NCBI RefSeq assembly: GCF_000245735.1
Contig: NZ_AHTH01000023.1
Location: forward strand, 1-64,000
Direction: 5' to 3'
Source of the DNA: Alishewanella jeotgali KCTC 22429
Lineage (GTDB): Bacteria; Pseudomonadota; Gammaproteobacteria; Enterobacterales; Alteromonadaceae
Length of the DNA stretch: 64,000 nt
The notes beneath the pieces were generated by a model. The model searched no databases. It saw only the letters and a list, made by a program, of their open reading frames with translations, and was not told where the DNA came from. This document shows positions 1 to 9,975 of this stretch, one piece after another. The translations under genes were made by a program, and so were the position numbers. The first letter of the stretch is position 1. Every line of letters begins with the position of its first letter.

Positions 1-93
1 TTTAGCTGGATCACCAGTCGCTCCCGACATCCGAAGCAACAACAAAGCGTCCAGGACGCATATATAAAACTTCCAACTGGAAACGATCCTTAA
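1..93 (+). CDS. IS630 transposase, N-terminal frame, 3' end only
   Basis: Open from the first base to a TAA at 91-93. The residues (SWITSRSRHPKQQ then QDAYIKL) resemble the region just before the catalytic core of IS630 transposases. The remainder of the protein continues in the +1 frame from about base 68 (NFQLETILNIPGT). Either the family expresses the protein by frameshifting or this copy carries an indel around 65-72; the sequence alone does not decide. Confidence 0.5.
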   Translation, partial: FSWITSRSRHPKQQQSVQDAYIKLPTGNDP

Positions 94-106
94 CATTCCC
101 GGCACA

Positions 107-643
107 GTGCGCTTGGAAAATGTGGATGTGTGGTTTCAGGATGAAGCGAGAATTGGTCAACAAAATACGACTACCCGTTTATGGGCTAAAACCGGCTCGC
201 GTCCCCGCGCAGTGAAACAACAACAATTTGAATATGCGCATCTATTTGGTGCCGTGTGTCCGGCAACGGGCGCGACAGAAGCACTGATTGTCCCGTTCCT
301 GAGCAAAGAGATGATGAAAAAGCACTTAGCGCAGCTCTCTGCTGCAACAGCAAAAGGCCGATTTGCTGTTGTGATCATGGATGGCGCGGGTTGGCATACG
401 GATGATATTGCTGACGATTTTGATAATCTGGCTATTTTAAAACTGCCACCGTATTCGCCAGAGCTCAATCCGATAGAACAGGTGTGGAGTTGGCTGCGGC
501 AACATCATTTAGCGAATCGTTGTTTTGAAAACTATGAGGCGATTGTGGATGCGTGTAGCGAAGCCTGGAACAGCTTTATCAGCGATACCGCTCGGGTGAT
601 CAAGATGTGCTCAAGAGATTGGGCGATACTGAACAAACTTTAA
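107..643 (+). CDS. IS630-family transposase, catalytic DDE part
   Basis: DDE transposase domain of an IS630/Tc1-mariner-like element. The three catalytic positions are visible: the first Asp in FQDEARIG, the second in VIMDGAGWHT, and the Glu in PYSPELNPIEQVW. The GTG at 107 is only the first start codon in this frame. Homology-like residues extend upstream to about 68, so the true protein probably joins to the preceding frame. Whether this copy is active depends on how the frames are joined, and half of the element is missing from view. Confidence 0.75.
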   Translation: MRLENVDVWFQDEARIGQQNTTTRLWAKTGSRPRAVKQQQFEYAHLFGAVCPATGATEALIVPFLSKEMMKKHLAQLSAATAKGRFAVVIMDGAGWHTDDIADDFDNLAILKLPPYSPELNPIEQVWSWLRQHHLANRCFENYEAIVDACSEAWNSFISDTARVIKMCSRDWAILNKL

Positions 644-772
644 GATGGAATGGTATTACGCCATGCCGGAGCCAAGTCCGGCAATTTGAAAGATGAGCGC
701 AATGGTGAACTGCTGGCTAATCTGAATTACAAACCCTTTACCTGGCAGCTTGGCTTTTCCTATCTCTTCTGA
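644..772 (+). pseudogene. C-terminal remnant of an outer-membrane protein
   Basis: After the transposase stop the same frame stays open for about 42 codons and ends in QLGFSYLF followed by TGA at 770-772. An alternating polar/aromatic pattern finishing in a terminal Phe is typical of the last beta strand of outer-membrane barrels. There is no start codon context of its own, so I read it as the 3' end of a gene cut by the IS630 insertion. The family is not identifiable from this short piece. Confidence 0.4.
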
Positions 773-794
773 ACACATACCAATCAAGTAAAGC

Positions 795-820
795 AAAAAA
801 ATGCCCGCAAAGCGGGCATT
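795..820 (-). terminator. Intrinsic terminator of the TonB receptor gene
   Basis: Perfect stem AATGCCCGC/GCGGGCATT with a short loop, followed on the minus strand by a run of seven T. It lies just past the stop of the receptor at 848. It also lies downstream of the plus-strand remnant, but the T-run serves the minus strand. Confidence 0.85.
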
Positions 821-847
821 AAAGACAACCAGGGAGTAGCACAACAG

Positions 848-3808
848 TTAGAAGCGGTAACGGGCACCTAAGGTATAACGCGGGCCATATTGCCGGGCGA
901 ACAGGAACTGTTCTTCATAACGGCCGTAACCTTGCTCGGTCTCATTGGTCAGGTTGATCCCTTCAAAGAATACCGTAAAGTTATCGGTCACATCATAGTT
1001 CACACTCATATCCCACTGTCCGTAGGCTTTAGCAAATTGTGGTGGATTGTCTGAAGAACCCTGGCCCTGGCCAACCCCAATTAGATAACTGTCACGCCAG
1101 GCATAAGTCAGTTTCACTGACCAACCATACTGCTCATAGAACAGTTGCAAGTTGGCCGAGTCACTAATCCCTTCTAGCGGGGCTTGCTGCACCAGACTAT
1201 CGCGATCAAACTCGACATCGCCATTTACGAAGGTCGCATTCACCCCAAAACCAAAACCGGTTTCACCTAACAGATGCTGCCAGGCTACTTCAACACCCTG
1301 AACTTTTTTGCGATCGGTGTTCTTCGGTTCAGTGATACTCCAAACGATCAGCGGGTCTTGACTGGTTGGTGAGATTTTATTATTTGCATCACCGTGGCCA
1401 TTAGCTAACATTTGTTGATAAATAGCCGTAGTATCTGCTTGCTCTCCCCTTGCGATAATTTGCGCTACTGCTTCACGATATCTGGGACCATCCAGGATAT
1501 CGTGCAAACCTGGGATTGTCGTAGTCGTCAGGCCACGACTGATAAAGTTATCTACGCTCTTGTAGAAATAGCCAACCGCAGCATAACTGCCCGGGGCGTA
1601 GTAATACTCTAAGCTTAGATCCAGGTTAGTTGACTCATATGGCAACAAATTGGTATTGCCCTGGCTACCGCTTCTGGAGCCAGGTTTCGGACTGCCGGTT
1701 AAGCTGCGGCCGCCAGCCAGATCGCCAAGTGGGGCACGGCTAATGGTTTTACCGATAGAGAAACGACTCACCAGCTCATCAGTCAGGTCAACTCTTAAAT
1801 CAATACTCGGTAACAAGACGTTATGCTTACCTGTAAACTGAGCATAATTATCCTCACCACCTTCCTCGTACTGCATAATCCATTCAGATTCACTTTCCCA
1901 ATTAACCTGACGTTCTACCCGCTGCCGCACTGTACTGGTGACATCTGTGCGCTCATAACGTACACCCGCATTTAACTGCACCGGTAAATTTGCGACTTCA
2001 AATTCCCAGGCAGATTGCAGATAGAGGCTATCCGTTACTTCACCCACACTGCTGGCACCGGTTAAGCCGTTAAAATAAGCATCCGGTACATAGGCGTCAG
2101 TGCCCAGCAAGGCTTCCGTCAGGTACGCCATCTGTCGAGCTACGGCTTCGTCAAAGCTATAGGTGTAATAGTAATTGCTCACCAGATCTCTGCCACCGCC
2201 TTTAAATTGATCAAGGAAGTTGCCGGTATCACGCCGGGTAAACATACCGTCCGGAAAAATAAAGGTAAAACTTGGATTAAAGCCCGGACCACCACGTAGC
2301 CCACTCCAGGCGTTAGTGCCACCCATTGTTTGATCGGTACGGGCTATACCACCTTTTACCGACACCAGTGGGATTTTAAAACGCGAGTTAAACCAGGTTC
2401 CATCCAGCTGATATTGCTTAATTTCTGTTTCACCTGGTGAGTGAATAAACTGGCTAAAGTTAGAGTCAATCTCTGATGGTAACAATTCACGGGTACCGTT
2501 ACGCCACAGCACATAGGCCTGAGGAATTTCCCCGTTACGATAATCGTAGATTTTTGTCCGCAGACGATCTGAACCCAGAATAACCTGGCCGGCACTGCCC
2601 AGACCTTTATCCACACCATTATCGGTTTTGTTGTTTGAATCGTGGAAATCGAAACTTAGCTTGAAGTCATCCGTCAGCTGCCACGCCATATTAAAACCAA
2701 TAGAGGCCGCTTTGACTTCTGTAGTATCCCGGTTGGCGGTAAAAGAGCCATCGTTACCGCTGATATCGGCAAACACCGCTGTGCCGTTTTTATCTAATTC
2801 GTAAGCATTGATATTGCCCCCGAATTCGTTCCAGATCCCCCAACCAATGCTGTTGGTACCAGTCAAGGTGCGGCTGCCGGTATAATCCAGCGTAAACGTC
2901 AGATCGTCTGTTGCCGCATACTGAAAGGTTAGCTGACCATTGGTGCGTTCGCGCTGAAAGTCAGCAATACTGTAGTTCATATCTTTTGGGAAGAAATGGT
3001 TACCGATTGGTAAACCGTCTGCTCCGACTGGGCGGCGGTCAACTACATACTGTGAATCCAGATTAGGCAGTGGCACATTCGCCTGCCAGCCCTGAATATT
3101 CGCCTGCTGGATTTGGAAATCTCGCCGCGAGTGAGAGAACGAGAAAGCCGCTCCAAAGCGATCGTCAGCGAAAGTGTTGCTATACACTGCCGCAAACTCC
3201 GGTGTGACATCTTTCCCGGCTTCATTTGAACTATCATGCAAGCCACGACCCATTACCGCAAATTTCTGACCTGGGCTGTTTAATGGCTTGGAGGTCACAA
3301 TATTCACCGTAGCACCTAAACCGCCGCTAGGTTTATCGGCTCGTGCAGTTTTATAGACTTCTAGCGCACTCACCCCCTCAGACGACAAATTTTCCAGGTT
3401 ATACGAACGGGTATAACCTGTACCAGGCATCTGCCGGCCATTTAACGTAATCAGGTTAAACGATGGCCCAAAGCCACGCACCGTGATCTGACTACCTTCG
3501 CCATTGACCCGACTAACCGAGACCCCAGTGATCCGTTGTAACGACTCTGCCAGGTTAGTATCCGGAAATTTACCCATCTCTTCGGCCGAGATAGCGTCCA
3601 TTACGCCATAACTTTCACGTTTAACATCCATCGAGCGGGCTAAACTACCGCGAATACCTTTAACCTGAATAATCTCGATCTTCGGTTCAGCATTGTCATC
3701 AGACGTCATGCTGTCTTGTGCCATTAGCGGTAAACTTATTCCGGATAACAGCACCATTGACACTGCGGTAGCGACCCGGCTTTTGCTAAAAGTTGTTGTT
3801 TTCATCAT
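848..3808 (-). CDS. TonB-dependent receptor, carbohydrate type
   Basis: 986-residue outer-membrane receptor. It has a signal peptide (hydrophobic run ending LPLMA-QDS), then a TonB-box-like stretch (IEIIQVKGIRGSLARSMDVK). The plug follows (DAISAEEMGKFPDTNLAESLQRITGV, then VRGFGPSFNLITLNGR), and the barrel ends in a terminal Phe (LGARYRF). This is the arrangement of the large receptors that Caulobacterales, Xanthomonadales and Alteromonadales use for oligosaccharide import. It sits 22 bp downstream of a secreted GH16 glucanase on the same strand, so the two are probably one operon and the likely ligand is a beta-glucan oligosaccharide such as laminarin fragments. The substrate is inferred from the neighbour, not from the receptor. 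Confidence 0.9.
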   Translation of the reverse strand: MMKTTTFSKSRVATAVSMVLLSGISLPLMAQDSMTSDDNAEPKIEIIQVKGIRGSLARSMDVKRESYGVMDAISAEEMGKFPDTNLAESLQRITGVSVSRVNGEGSQITVRGFGPSFNLITLNGRQMPGTGYTRSYNLENLSSEGVSALEVYKTARADKPSGGLGATVNIVTSKPLNSPGQKFAVMGRGLHDSSNEAGKDVTPEFAAVYSNTFADDRFGAAFSFSHSRRDFQIQQANIQGWQANVPLPNLDSQYVVDRRPVGADGLPIGNHFFPKDMNYSIADFQRERTNGQLTFQYAATDDLTFTLDYTGSRTLTGTNSIGWGIWNEFGGNINAYELDKNGTAVFADISGNDGSFTANRDTTEVKAASIGFNMAWQLTDDFKLSFDFHDSNNKTDNGVDKGLGSAGQVILGSDRLRTKIYDYRNGEIPQAYVLWRNGTRELLPSEIDSNFSQFIHSPGETEIKQYQLDGTWFNSRFKIPLVSVKGGIARTDQTMGGTNAWSGLRGGPGFNPSFTFIFPDGMFTRRDTGNFLDQFKGGGRDLVSNYYYTYSFDEAVARQMAYLTEALLGTDAYVPDAYFNGLTGASSVGEVTDSLYLQSAWEFEVANLPVQLNAGVRYERTDVTSTVRQRVERQVNWESESEWIMQYEEGGEDNYAQFTGKHNVLLPSIDLRVDLTDELVSRFSIGKTISRAPLGDLAGGRSLTGSPKPGSRSGSQGNTNLLPYESTNLDLSLEYYYAPGSYAAVGYFYKSVDNFISRGLTTTTIPGLHDILDGPRYREAVAQIIARGEQADTTAIYQQMLANGHGDANNKISPTSQDPLIVWSITEPKNTDRKKVQGVEVAWQHLLGETGFGFGVNATFVNGDVEFDRDSLVQQAPLEGISDSANLQLFYEQYGWSVKLTYAWRDSYLIGVGQGQGSSDNPPQFAKAYGQWDMSVNYDVTDNFTVFFEGINLTNETEQGYGRYEEQFLFARQYGPRYTLGARYRF

Positions 3809-3830
3809 GTTCTACTCTCGTCGCACCGTA

Positions 3831-6470
3831 TTAGTTATTTGAAATTTCAACATTATCAATCTGATATACGGCACCCTGGCCGGTACCCCAAGCCGGGAAT
3901 ACCATCAGCACGCTGATATCACTGATATCTAAACCGGCATCAAATAAACTTTGTAGCGAGAAGCTGTAGCGTTGCCACTCACCAGTAACCGGCGCCACGC
4001 CATTGTTACCCGCACTTAGCGCCAACTCGACTGCCGTCGCTGCACCACTGGATTCAATTTTGAAGAACCAGCTGCTGTTTGGATTGGTTGGCGCAGATAC
4101 GACGCGCATATCAAAGCTGACGCTACCATTGGCCAATAAGGCACTTGCATCAAAGGCTTCACCTTCGTCAGCCAGGAAACCCAGTACGGTCTCTGGCCAA
4201 CCCAGAATTTCAAACTGCGCGACCTTGCCGTATGGCGCTCCTACATCAACTACCTTAGGTGTTGAACCGGCACAGCAGTCCCATAATTCCCAACCTGCTT
4301 TCACAGCGTCACGGAACAGCACCAACTGGTTATTGCCGGCATTAGGGTTAAAGATTTTCACTTCATTCACGCGGAATACCGCACCTTCGCCAGTACCCCA
4401 GGCAGGGAAGATCATCAGTACGTCAATAGCGCTAATGTCCAGACCCGCATCGAACAGCGATTGCAAACTAAAGGTATAAGTTGCCCACTGACCTGTAACG
4501 GGGGCCTGGCCGCCATTACCGGCACTTAGAGGTAACTCAACTGCTGAATCACCGCCTGCGGCTTCAATTTTAAACAACCAGGTTGAGGCAGGATTCGCCG
4601 GAGCGTTTACAACCTTGACGTTAAATTGCACCACACCATCGGCTAATAGTGCCGACGCATCAAACGGATTACCGCCACCTAGCGGACTTCTGTTATAGAA
4701 GCCCAGCACTGTTGGTGAAGCACCTACAGTGAATTGTGCGGCCAAACGATCGGTTTCCTCATCCAGTACTTCAATCGGGGTACTGCCACCACAACAATCC
4801 CACATTGGCCAGTCAGCGTTAGCGCCATTGTTAAAGATCACCAGTTCCGGGAACTCCGCAGGCTGAGAAATTTTCACATTAGTCACCCGGTATACCGCAC
4901 CTTCACCCGAACCCCAGGCCGGGAAAATCATCACTACATCGATTGCCGACAAATCTAAACCCGCTGCATCCAGCATACTTAGAGGGAAAGTGTAGCTTTG
5001 CCATTGCCCTGTTACCGGGGCAACACCTTCGCTGCTGGCAGTAAGCGGCAATTCAACAGCGCTAGAGTTCTCGTTACTTTCTACTTTAAATAGCCAACTG
5101 GAACCCGGATTTGCCGGGGGGCTAACCACCAACATATCAAAACTGATGCTACCTTTATCTTTTAACGGAGATGCATCAAAAGGACTGGCCACCCCGGGTG
5201 GGGTAACAAAGGCAGAGCGGCTAATAAAACCATTAACGGTAGGTGACGCACCCACGACAAACTCGTAAACATTGCCACGGCTGGCATCCTGCACTATGGC
5301 TGGAGTAGAACCACCACAGCAATCCCAGGCTGGCCAGTTTGGATTGGGTGTACCATCAAAAATGGTCAGATTCTGTGCCACTCCTGTGGAAGGCGGTACA
5401 GGAATAGGCGCTTGCCCTGTTACCAGGGTATCACTATCCAGGTAGCCAGCCCGAATAGTTTCACAACCTTTACCATTGCGGGGATTAGCCTGACATTCAT
5501 AGACACGAACCCAATCCACTTCGAAAGTCTGGCCGTTTTCAAATGCCGCAGCGTCAATGCCCAGATTATTTACGTTCTCTGGCCAGTTTCCGCCAACAGC
5601 TAAATTCAGAATCAGATAAAAACGCTGATCAAAGGGAGCTGCGTTATACTGGGTTTCAAGCTTACCGGTGGCGATATTAAAATATTCGGCGAACCAACCG
5701 CGATGGTTTAGACCGATTAACTCCCCGCGACTATTGGTGCGCACCCGGGAAGCCTGCTGGGTTTGATAAAGATAGCCATTAACATACCAACGAATTTCAC
5801 CCTCCTGCCATTCGATAGCATAGGTATTAAAGCTATCAGCAGGATTAGCTCCGTTCGGTAAAGTGTAAGACTTACCACTACTGGCATTGTTAGGCCAATC
5901 ACGTCCGTAATGCAAAGTACCGTAAACTTTAGCTTCTACATTACCTTCAGCATCAACGGTTTTAAGATTAACGGCTTCAAAAATATCGATTTCGCCTGAT
6001 TTGGGCCAACCACCATACACTTCATCAGTTGGCATCATCCAGATTGCAGGCCAAGAACCCTGGCCTGATGGGGCTTTCGCCCTAACCTCGATACGCCCGT
6101 ACTTCCAGTCCCCCTGATATCGGGTATTTAAACGTGCCGACGTGTAAGGTAAAGGGGCGCCTTCGGCCGCTGGCCTGGCAACAATTTTCAGGGTGCCATT
6201 AGAGACAAAAGCATTTTCCGGACTATCGGTATAACATTGTTTTTCCTGATTGCCGCCACCACGACAGTCAATTTCAAATGTCCATTTTCGCCGATCAATA
6301 CTATTGCCTTCGAATTCGTCACTCCAAACTAACTTCCAGTCACTGACCGGCTTAGTTGTATCTACAGCGGAAAAGTTTGAATTGGTGTTTACATCCCCGC
6401 CACAGCCACTTAGCCCCACTGCCAATAGTGCTGCGGCCAGGGGGGTTGCTGTTTTCATTTTAATGGTCAT
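3831..6470 (-). CDS. GH16 endo-beta-1,3-glucanase lipoprotein with three tandem C-terminal domains
   Basis: About 879 residues. I chose the ATG at 6470 because AGGA lies about 9 nt upstream; an earlier in-frame start exists at 6500. The signal peptide ends in a lipobox (VGLSGC, Cys23), so this is a lipoprotein. Residues about 40-325 are a GH16 domain, with WSDEF at the start, the catalytic motif EIDIFE, and NLAVGGNWP near the end, resembling the laminarinase-like subfamilies. Three repeats of about 150 residues follow. Each begins with a W(D)CC(G/A)GSTP motif, continues with VGASPTV or similar, and ends with VLMIFPAWG-G-GAV; they resemble the galactose-binding-like ExoP C-terminal domain. The role is likely extracellular beta-glucan hydrolysis feeding the downstream TonB receptor. 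Exact linkage specificity is inferred. Confidence 0.88.
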   Translation of the reverse strand: MTIKMKTATPLAAALLAVGLSGCGGDVNTNSNFSAVDTTKPVSDWKLVWSDEFEGNSIDRRKWTFEIDCRGGGNQEKQCYTDSPENAFVSNGTLKIVARPAAEGAPLPYTSARLNTRYQGDWKYGRIEVRAKAPSGQGSWPAIWMMPTDEVYGGWPKSGEIDIFEAVNLKTVDAEGNVEAKVYGTLHYGRDWPNNASSGKSYTLPNGANPADSFNTYAIEWQEGEIRWYVNGYLYQTQQASRVRTNSRGELIGLNHRGWFAEYFNIATGKLETQYNAAPFDQRFYLILNLAVGGNWPENVNNLGIDAAAFENGQTFEVDWVRVYECQANPRNGKGCETIRAGYLDSDTLVTGQAPIPVPPSTGVAQNLTIFDGTPNPNWPAWDCCGGSTPAIVQDASRGNVYEFVVGASPTVNGFISRSAFVTPPGVASPFDASPLKDKGSISFDMLVVSPPANPGSSWLFKVESNENSSAVELPLTASSEGVAPVTGQWQSYTFPLSMLDAAGLDLSAIDVVMIFPAWGSGEGAVYRVTNVKISQPAEFPELVIFNNGANADWPMWDCCGGSTPIEVLDEETDRLAAQFTVGASPTVLGFYNRSPLGGGNPFDASALLADGVVQFNVKVVNAPANPASTWLFKIEAAGGDSAVELPLSAGNGGQAPVTGQWATYTFSLQSLFDAGLDISAIDVLMIFPAWGTGEGAVFRVNEVKIFNPNAGNNQLVLFRDAVKAGWELWDCCAGSTPKVVDVGAPYGKVAQFEILGWPETVLGFLADEGEAFDASALLANGSVSFDMRVVSAPTNPNSSWFFKIESSGAATAVELALSAGNNGVAPVTGEWQRYSFSLQSLFDAGLDISDISVLMVFPAWGTGQGAVYQIDNVEISNN

Positions 6471-6537
6471 ACCCTGAATTCCTGTTTTTTGCCTTGTCAC
6501 GCCAGCGGCAGGCTACGCCATACCGCCCACTTAAAAA

Positions 6538-6551
6538 TGTAAGCGCTTACA
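6538..6551. promoter_or_regulatory. LacI-family operator-like palindrome
   Basis: TGTAAGCGCTTACA is a perfect 14-bp palindrome with the central CG typical of LacI/GalR-family operators. It lies 67 bp upstream of the GH16 start and about 147 bp upstream of the divergent regulator gene. No LacI-family gene is in the window, so the cognate repressor would be elsewhere. Confidence 0.7.
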
Positions 6552-9500
6552 TAAGGTAGAACAAGAATTTTCAGCCGTCAATGCACTGTGTAAAAAAAGC
6601 TCAGATTTAATTCCGCAGCAATGGTAGGAAAGTTGCACAAACCCCGGGCTATTCGGCAACAATACTTTGTCGCTAAACAAATCAACAACAGCGTGTTATG
6701 GTTGATTCCAGCCCTGCGATGACCACGAATAACAACGCCCTTATTATGCAAAACATCTTCTTTTTTGGTGAATGGCAAATTAACCCGGCAGCGAATACGC
6801 TGCTAAAGCAAAAGCTCCAATACCAATTGGAGCCCAAAGCCATGGAGTTATTATTACTGTTATGCAGCCACGCCGGCGAAGTGGTCACGACCGATGAAAT
6901 TATTAACCGCTGCTGGTCCAGGCTGGACACCGGCGATAACCCCTTACATAAAACCCTGGCGCAGTTACGCAAAGCCCTTGGCGACAGCGCTACTCAACCC
7001 CGTTATATTGAGACCATCCGTAAACGCGGTTATCGCGCCATTGCAGAGGTGCGCTTCCCGGTTGGGCAAGAGCAGAGTGTTAACGAGCTGAGCTGGCAAC
7101 AAGGCTCGCCGTTTCCGGGCTTACAAGCCTATGGCGCCCGCTACGCCAGTGTATTTTTCGGCCGCGGCGCACAAATCAGCACTTTGCTATCGCGCATTGC
7201 ACAACAGGTAAAATTTGGCAGGGCGTTTTGTTTGTTACTGGGGCCTAGCGGAAGCGGCAAATCGTCACTGGTGCATGCTGGTGTGCTGCCTAATTTAATG
7301 CAAACAGGTGGCTATCATGGTATCGAAGTACTAAGTTACTCCAGCCTGGATTTAGCCGATGTCGCGCCCAGGCAACTGTTGCTTAATCTGGCCAGCACCC
7401 TGTTAGACTGGGAATTGCAGGATGAACCCGTGTTGACAGGTTACAGCGCCGAACAGCTAGCCGCCGCACTAACCGCAACCCCAGAGCTGATTCTGAATAT
7501 GTTAAGCCAGGCCCTGCAAAATGGCCGGCAGGGCTTAAAGCGCCTGGCACTTTTTGTCGATCGCCTGGAAGTGTTGCTGTCGTCGCCGCTGTTTAATGAA
7601 ACCGAGCGCAGCCAATTTATCAGCCTGCTGGAGCAGCTAGCCTGTAGCAACAGTGTGTTGGTGCTGAGTGCCTGCCGCAATGAGTTTTACCCTTTGCTGG
7701 TTAATTACCCTACGCTGATGGCCGGCAAAGCCAGGGGGGCACATTTCGATTTGGCCGCTCCCACTCGTAACGACTTGCTACAGATGATCAGGCTGCCGGC
7801 GCTTGCTGCCGGGCTGGGTTTTGATATCGACCCCGATACCGCCATTCCGTTAGACGAAATACTCTGTAGCGAAGCCGCCAGCAACCCCGACGCCCTGCCA
7901 ATGCTGCAATACACCTTGCAACAACTTTATTTACAGCGTAGCAGCGACAATAAGCTGCAAGTGGCGACCTATAAAAAGCTGGGCGGTATTGAGGGCGCTA
8001 TCGGTAAAAATGCCGAGCAAGCCATTTGCACCTTAACGGAAACCGAGCAAGCCAGCTTGCCGGCCGTACTCTCGTTGCTGGTGACACTGCGTGAAGATGA
8101 GCAAAGCATTACCAGCCGCACCGCCCGCTTTAGTCAGCTAAATACCGATGCTGAGCGCACCCTGGTACAAACGCTGGTAGAACAACGCCTATTTGTATCG
8201 CACTTACAACAAGGCGAGCCCTGCTTTAGTGTGGCACACGAAGCGCTACTGCGGCGCTGGCCGCGCGCCACCGCCTGGATTAGCGAGCACCACGACAGCT
8301 TACGCATTAAGAGCCGTCTGCAACATTTGCAGCAGCGCTGGCAGGTCGAACAGGGCAATAGCGCTTATTTATTGGCCCCGGGCAAACCGCTACAAGAAGC
8401 GCTGCAGTTAAAACGAAACCCGTTATTTCAGCTCGATACCGCCGAACTGGCCTTTATCGAGGCATCCGCTCAAAAAGCCCGGCAAAAACGCTGGCTACGC
8501 CATGGCACTATCGCCGCGCTGTGCTTGTTAACCGTTACAGCCTTTGCCATGAGTTTTAAAAGCTATAACGCCGAACAACAAGCGCAGCAAAAACGCCTGG
8601 CTGCCGAAAATCTGCTGGGGTTTATGGTAGGCGAATTTGCCGACAAGCTGCGCAGTATCGGCCGGATGGATCTACTGGATGGTATTAGCAATAAGGCGTT
8701 GGAATACTTCACCGACTTTAGCAATAGCAGCACCTTACAAAGCACTGCAGCCATGCTGCAGCACGGACAAACTCTGACTGCCATGGGCGAGGTGGCTTAC
8801 TCGCGCGGTAAAATAGATGAAGCCAGCGCCGCCCTGCAAGCCGGCCGCAGTCAGTTAGAAGCCGCACTCAAACTACAACCAACAAATCTCGAGCTGCTGA
8901 AGACCCTGGGCGCCAATGCCTTCTGGCTGGGACAGATCCAATACGACGCCAGTAACTGGCAGGGCACCCAGCACGAGTTTCAGCGTTATTATCAGTACAG
9001 TGAATTAATGTACGAACTGGCGCCCGACAGCCTTGATGCCATTATGGAGTTATCCTACGCCACCAATTCTCTAGGCTCGCTGGCGATAAAACAGCAGCAA
9101 TTTGCTATAGCGCGGGAAAACTTCGAAGAATCGCTGCGGCTAAAATTACTGGCGCAGGCAAAACAGCCGGAAAATACACAGCTACTAGCCGATATTGCCG
9201 ATACCCGCTCCTGGCTCGCAAGCGCAACGCTGGCTGAAGGTAATTTACTATCGGCGATAACAATTCACAAAGCGTTACAAAATGACCTTGTCCTGGCTGA
9301 AGTAAAAGAGCCGTATTTATTAGACATATTATCCAGCAGTTACCAAATTCTTGCTGATTTTCTCAGTTATCAAGGAGATTTCGAAACTGCACGTGCATTT
9401 TATTTAGAGGGTTATCGGACATTAGCAAAGGCGTTAGAGCAAGATCCTGACAACAGTCGTTGGCAGAGAAGAAAACATCTGTTGGATATCAACGCGCTAA

Positions 9501-9869
9501 ACTTTTCAATTAACGACGATATAACAGCAATTGAGCAACACGTGAGTTCACTCAAACACATCTTAACTTCAGGCCCTACTCAACTATCAGATTCGCAACG
9601 TAAAGAGCTTTTATCGAGGTTGTGGCTGACAACCGGAGTAAAATTACATCAAATCAATCAGATCGCCTTGAGCGAAAATTATACCGATCTGGCTGTCTCC
9701 GGCTATTCAGAGCTAAGTGAAAACTTTCCACTAAATCGAGCACATTATATTGCGTTACTGGAGAGCCAATTATTGCAAGCCAAAACGCGTTCTGTACTGC
9801 ATGGGCAAGATAAGGCAGTAGTAATTTGTAGAAACATCAAAGAGAGACTTGCTGACATTATCGAAAACA

Positions 9870-9874
9870 ACAAG
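9870..9874. repeat. 5-bp target duplication of the IS21 element, left copy
   Basis: ACAAG directly precedes the left terminus of the IS and is repeated at 12470-12474 after the right terminus. The reading frame of the host gene is restored when one copy is removed. Confidence 0.9.
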
Positions 9875-9975
9875 TGCGTATTTCGGTTTGTCCGGCCACC
9901 TGTTCCGGTTTCATCCGGCCAGGCGTTTCGGTGTGATCCGGCCAGCATGATCTGACCTTCGTTTATCCTCTCTTT

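Larger units (their letters stand above)
1..655 (+). mobile_element. IS630-family insertion sequence, right part only
   Basis: The window opens inside an IS630-type element. The tail of a first reading frame ends at 93, and the catalytic part of the transposase follows in another frame to 643. The left end lies outside the window. The right end should lie within roughly ten bases after the stop codon, because a fragment of an unrelated outer-membrane-like protein starts there. IS630 elements insert at TA, so I cannot fix the boundary by a long duplication. Confidence 0.7.

Noticed and set aside
656-844. 62-residue minus-strand reading frame before the TonB receptor
   Set aside because: It overlaps the receptor terminator and the opposite-strand remnant, has no ribosome site, and is unlike any protein I know.
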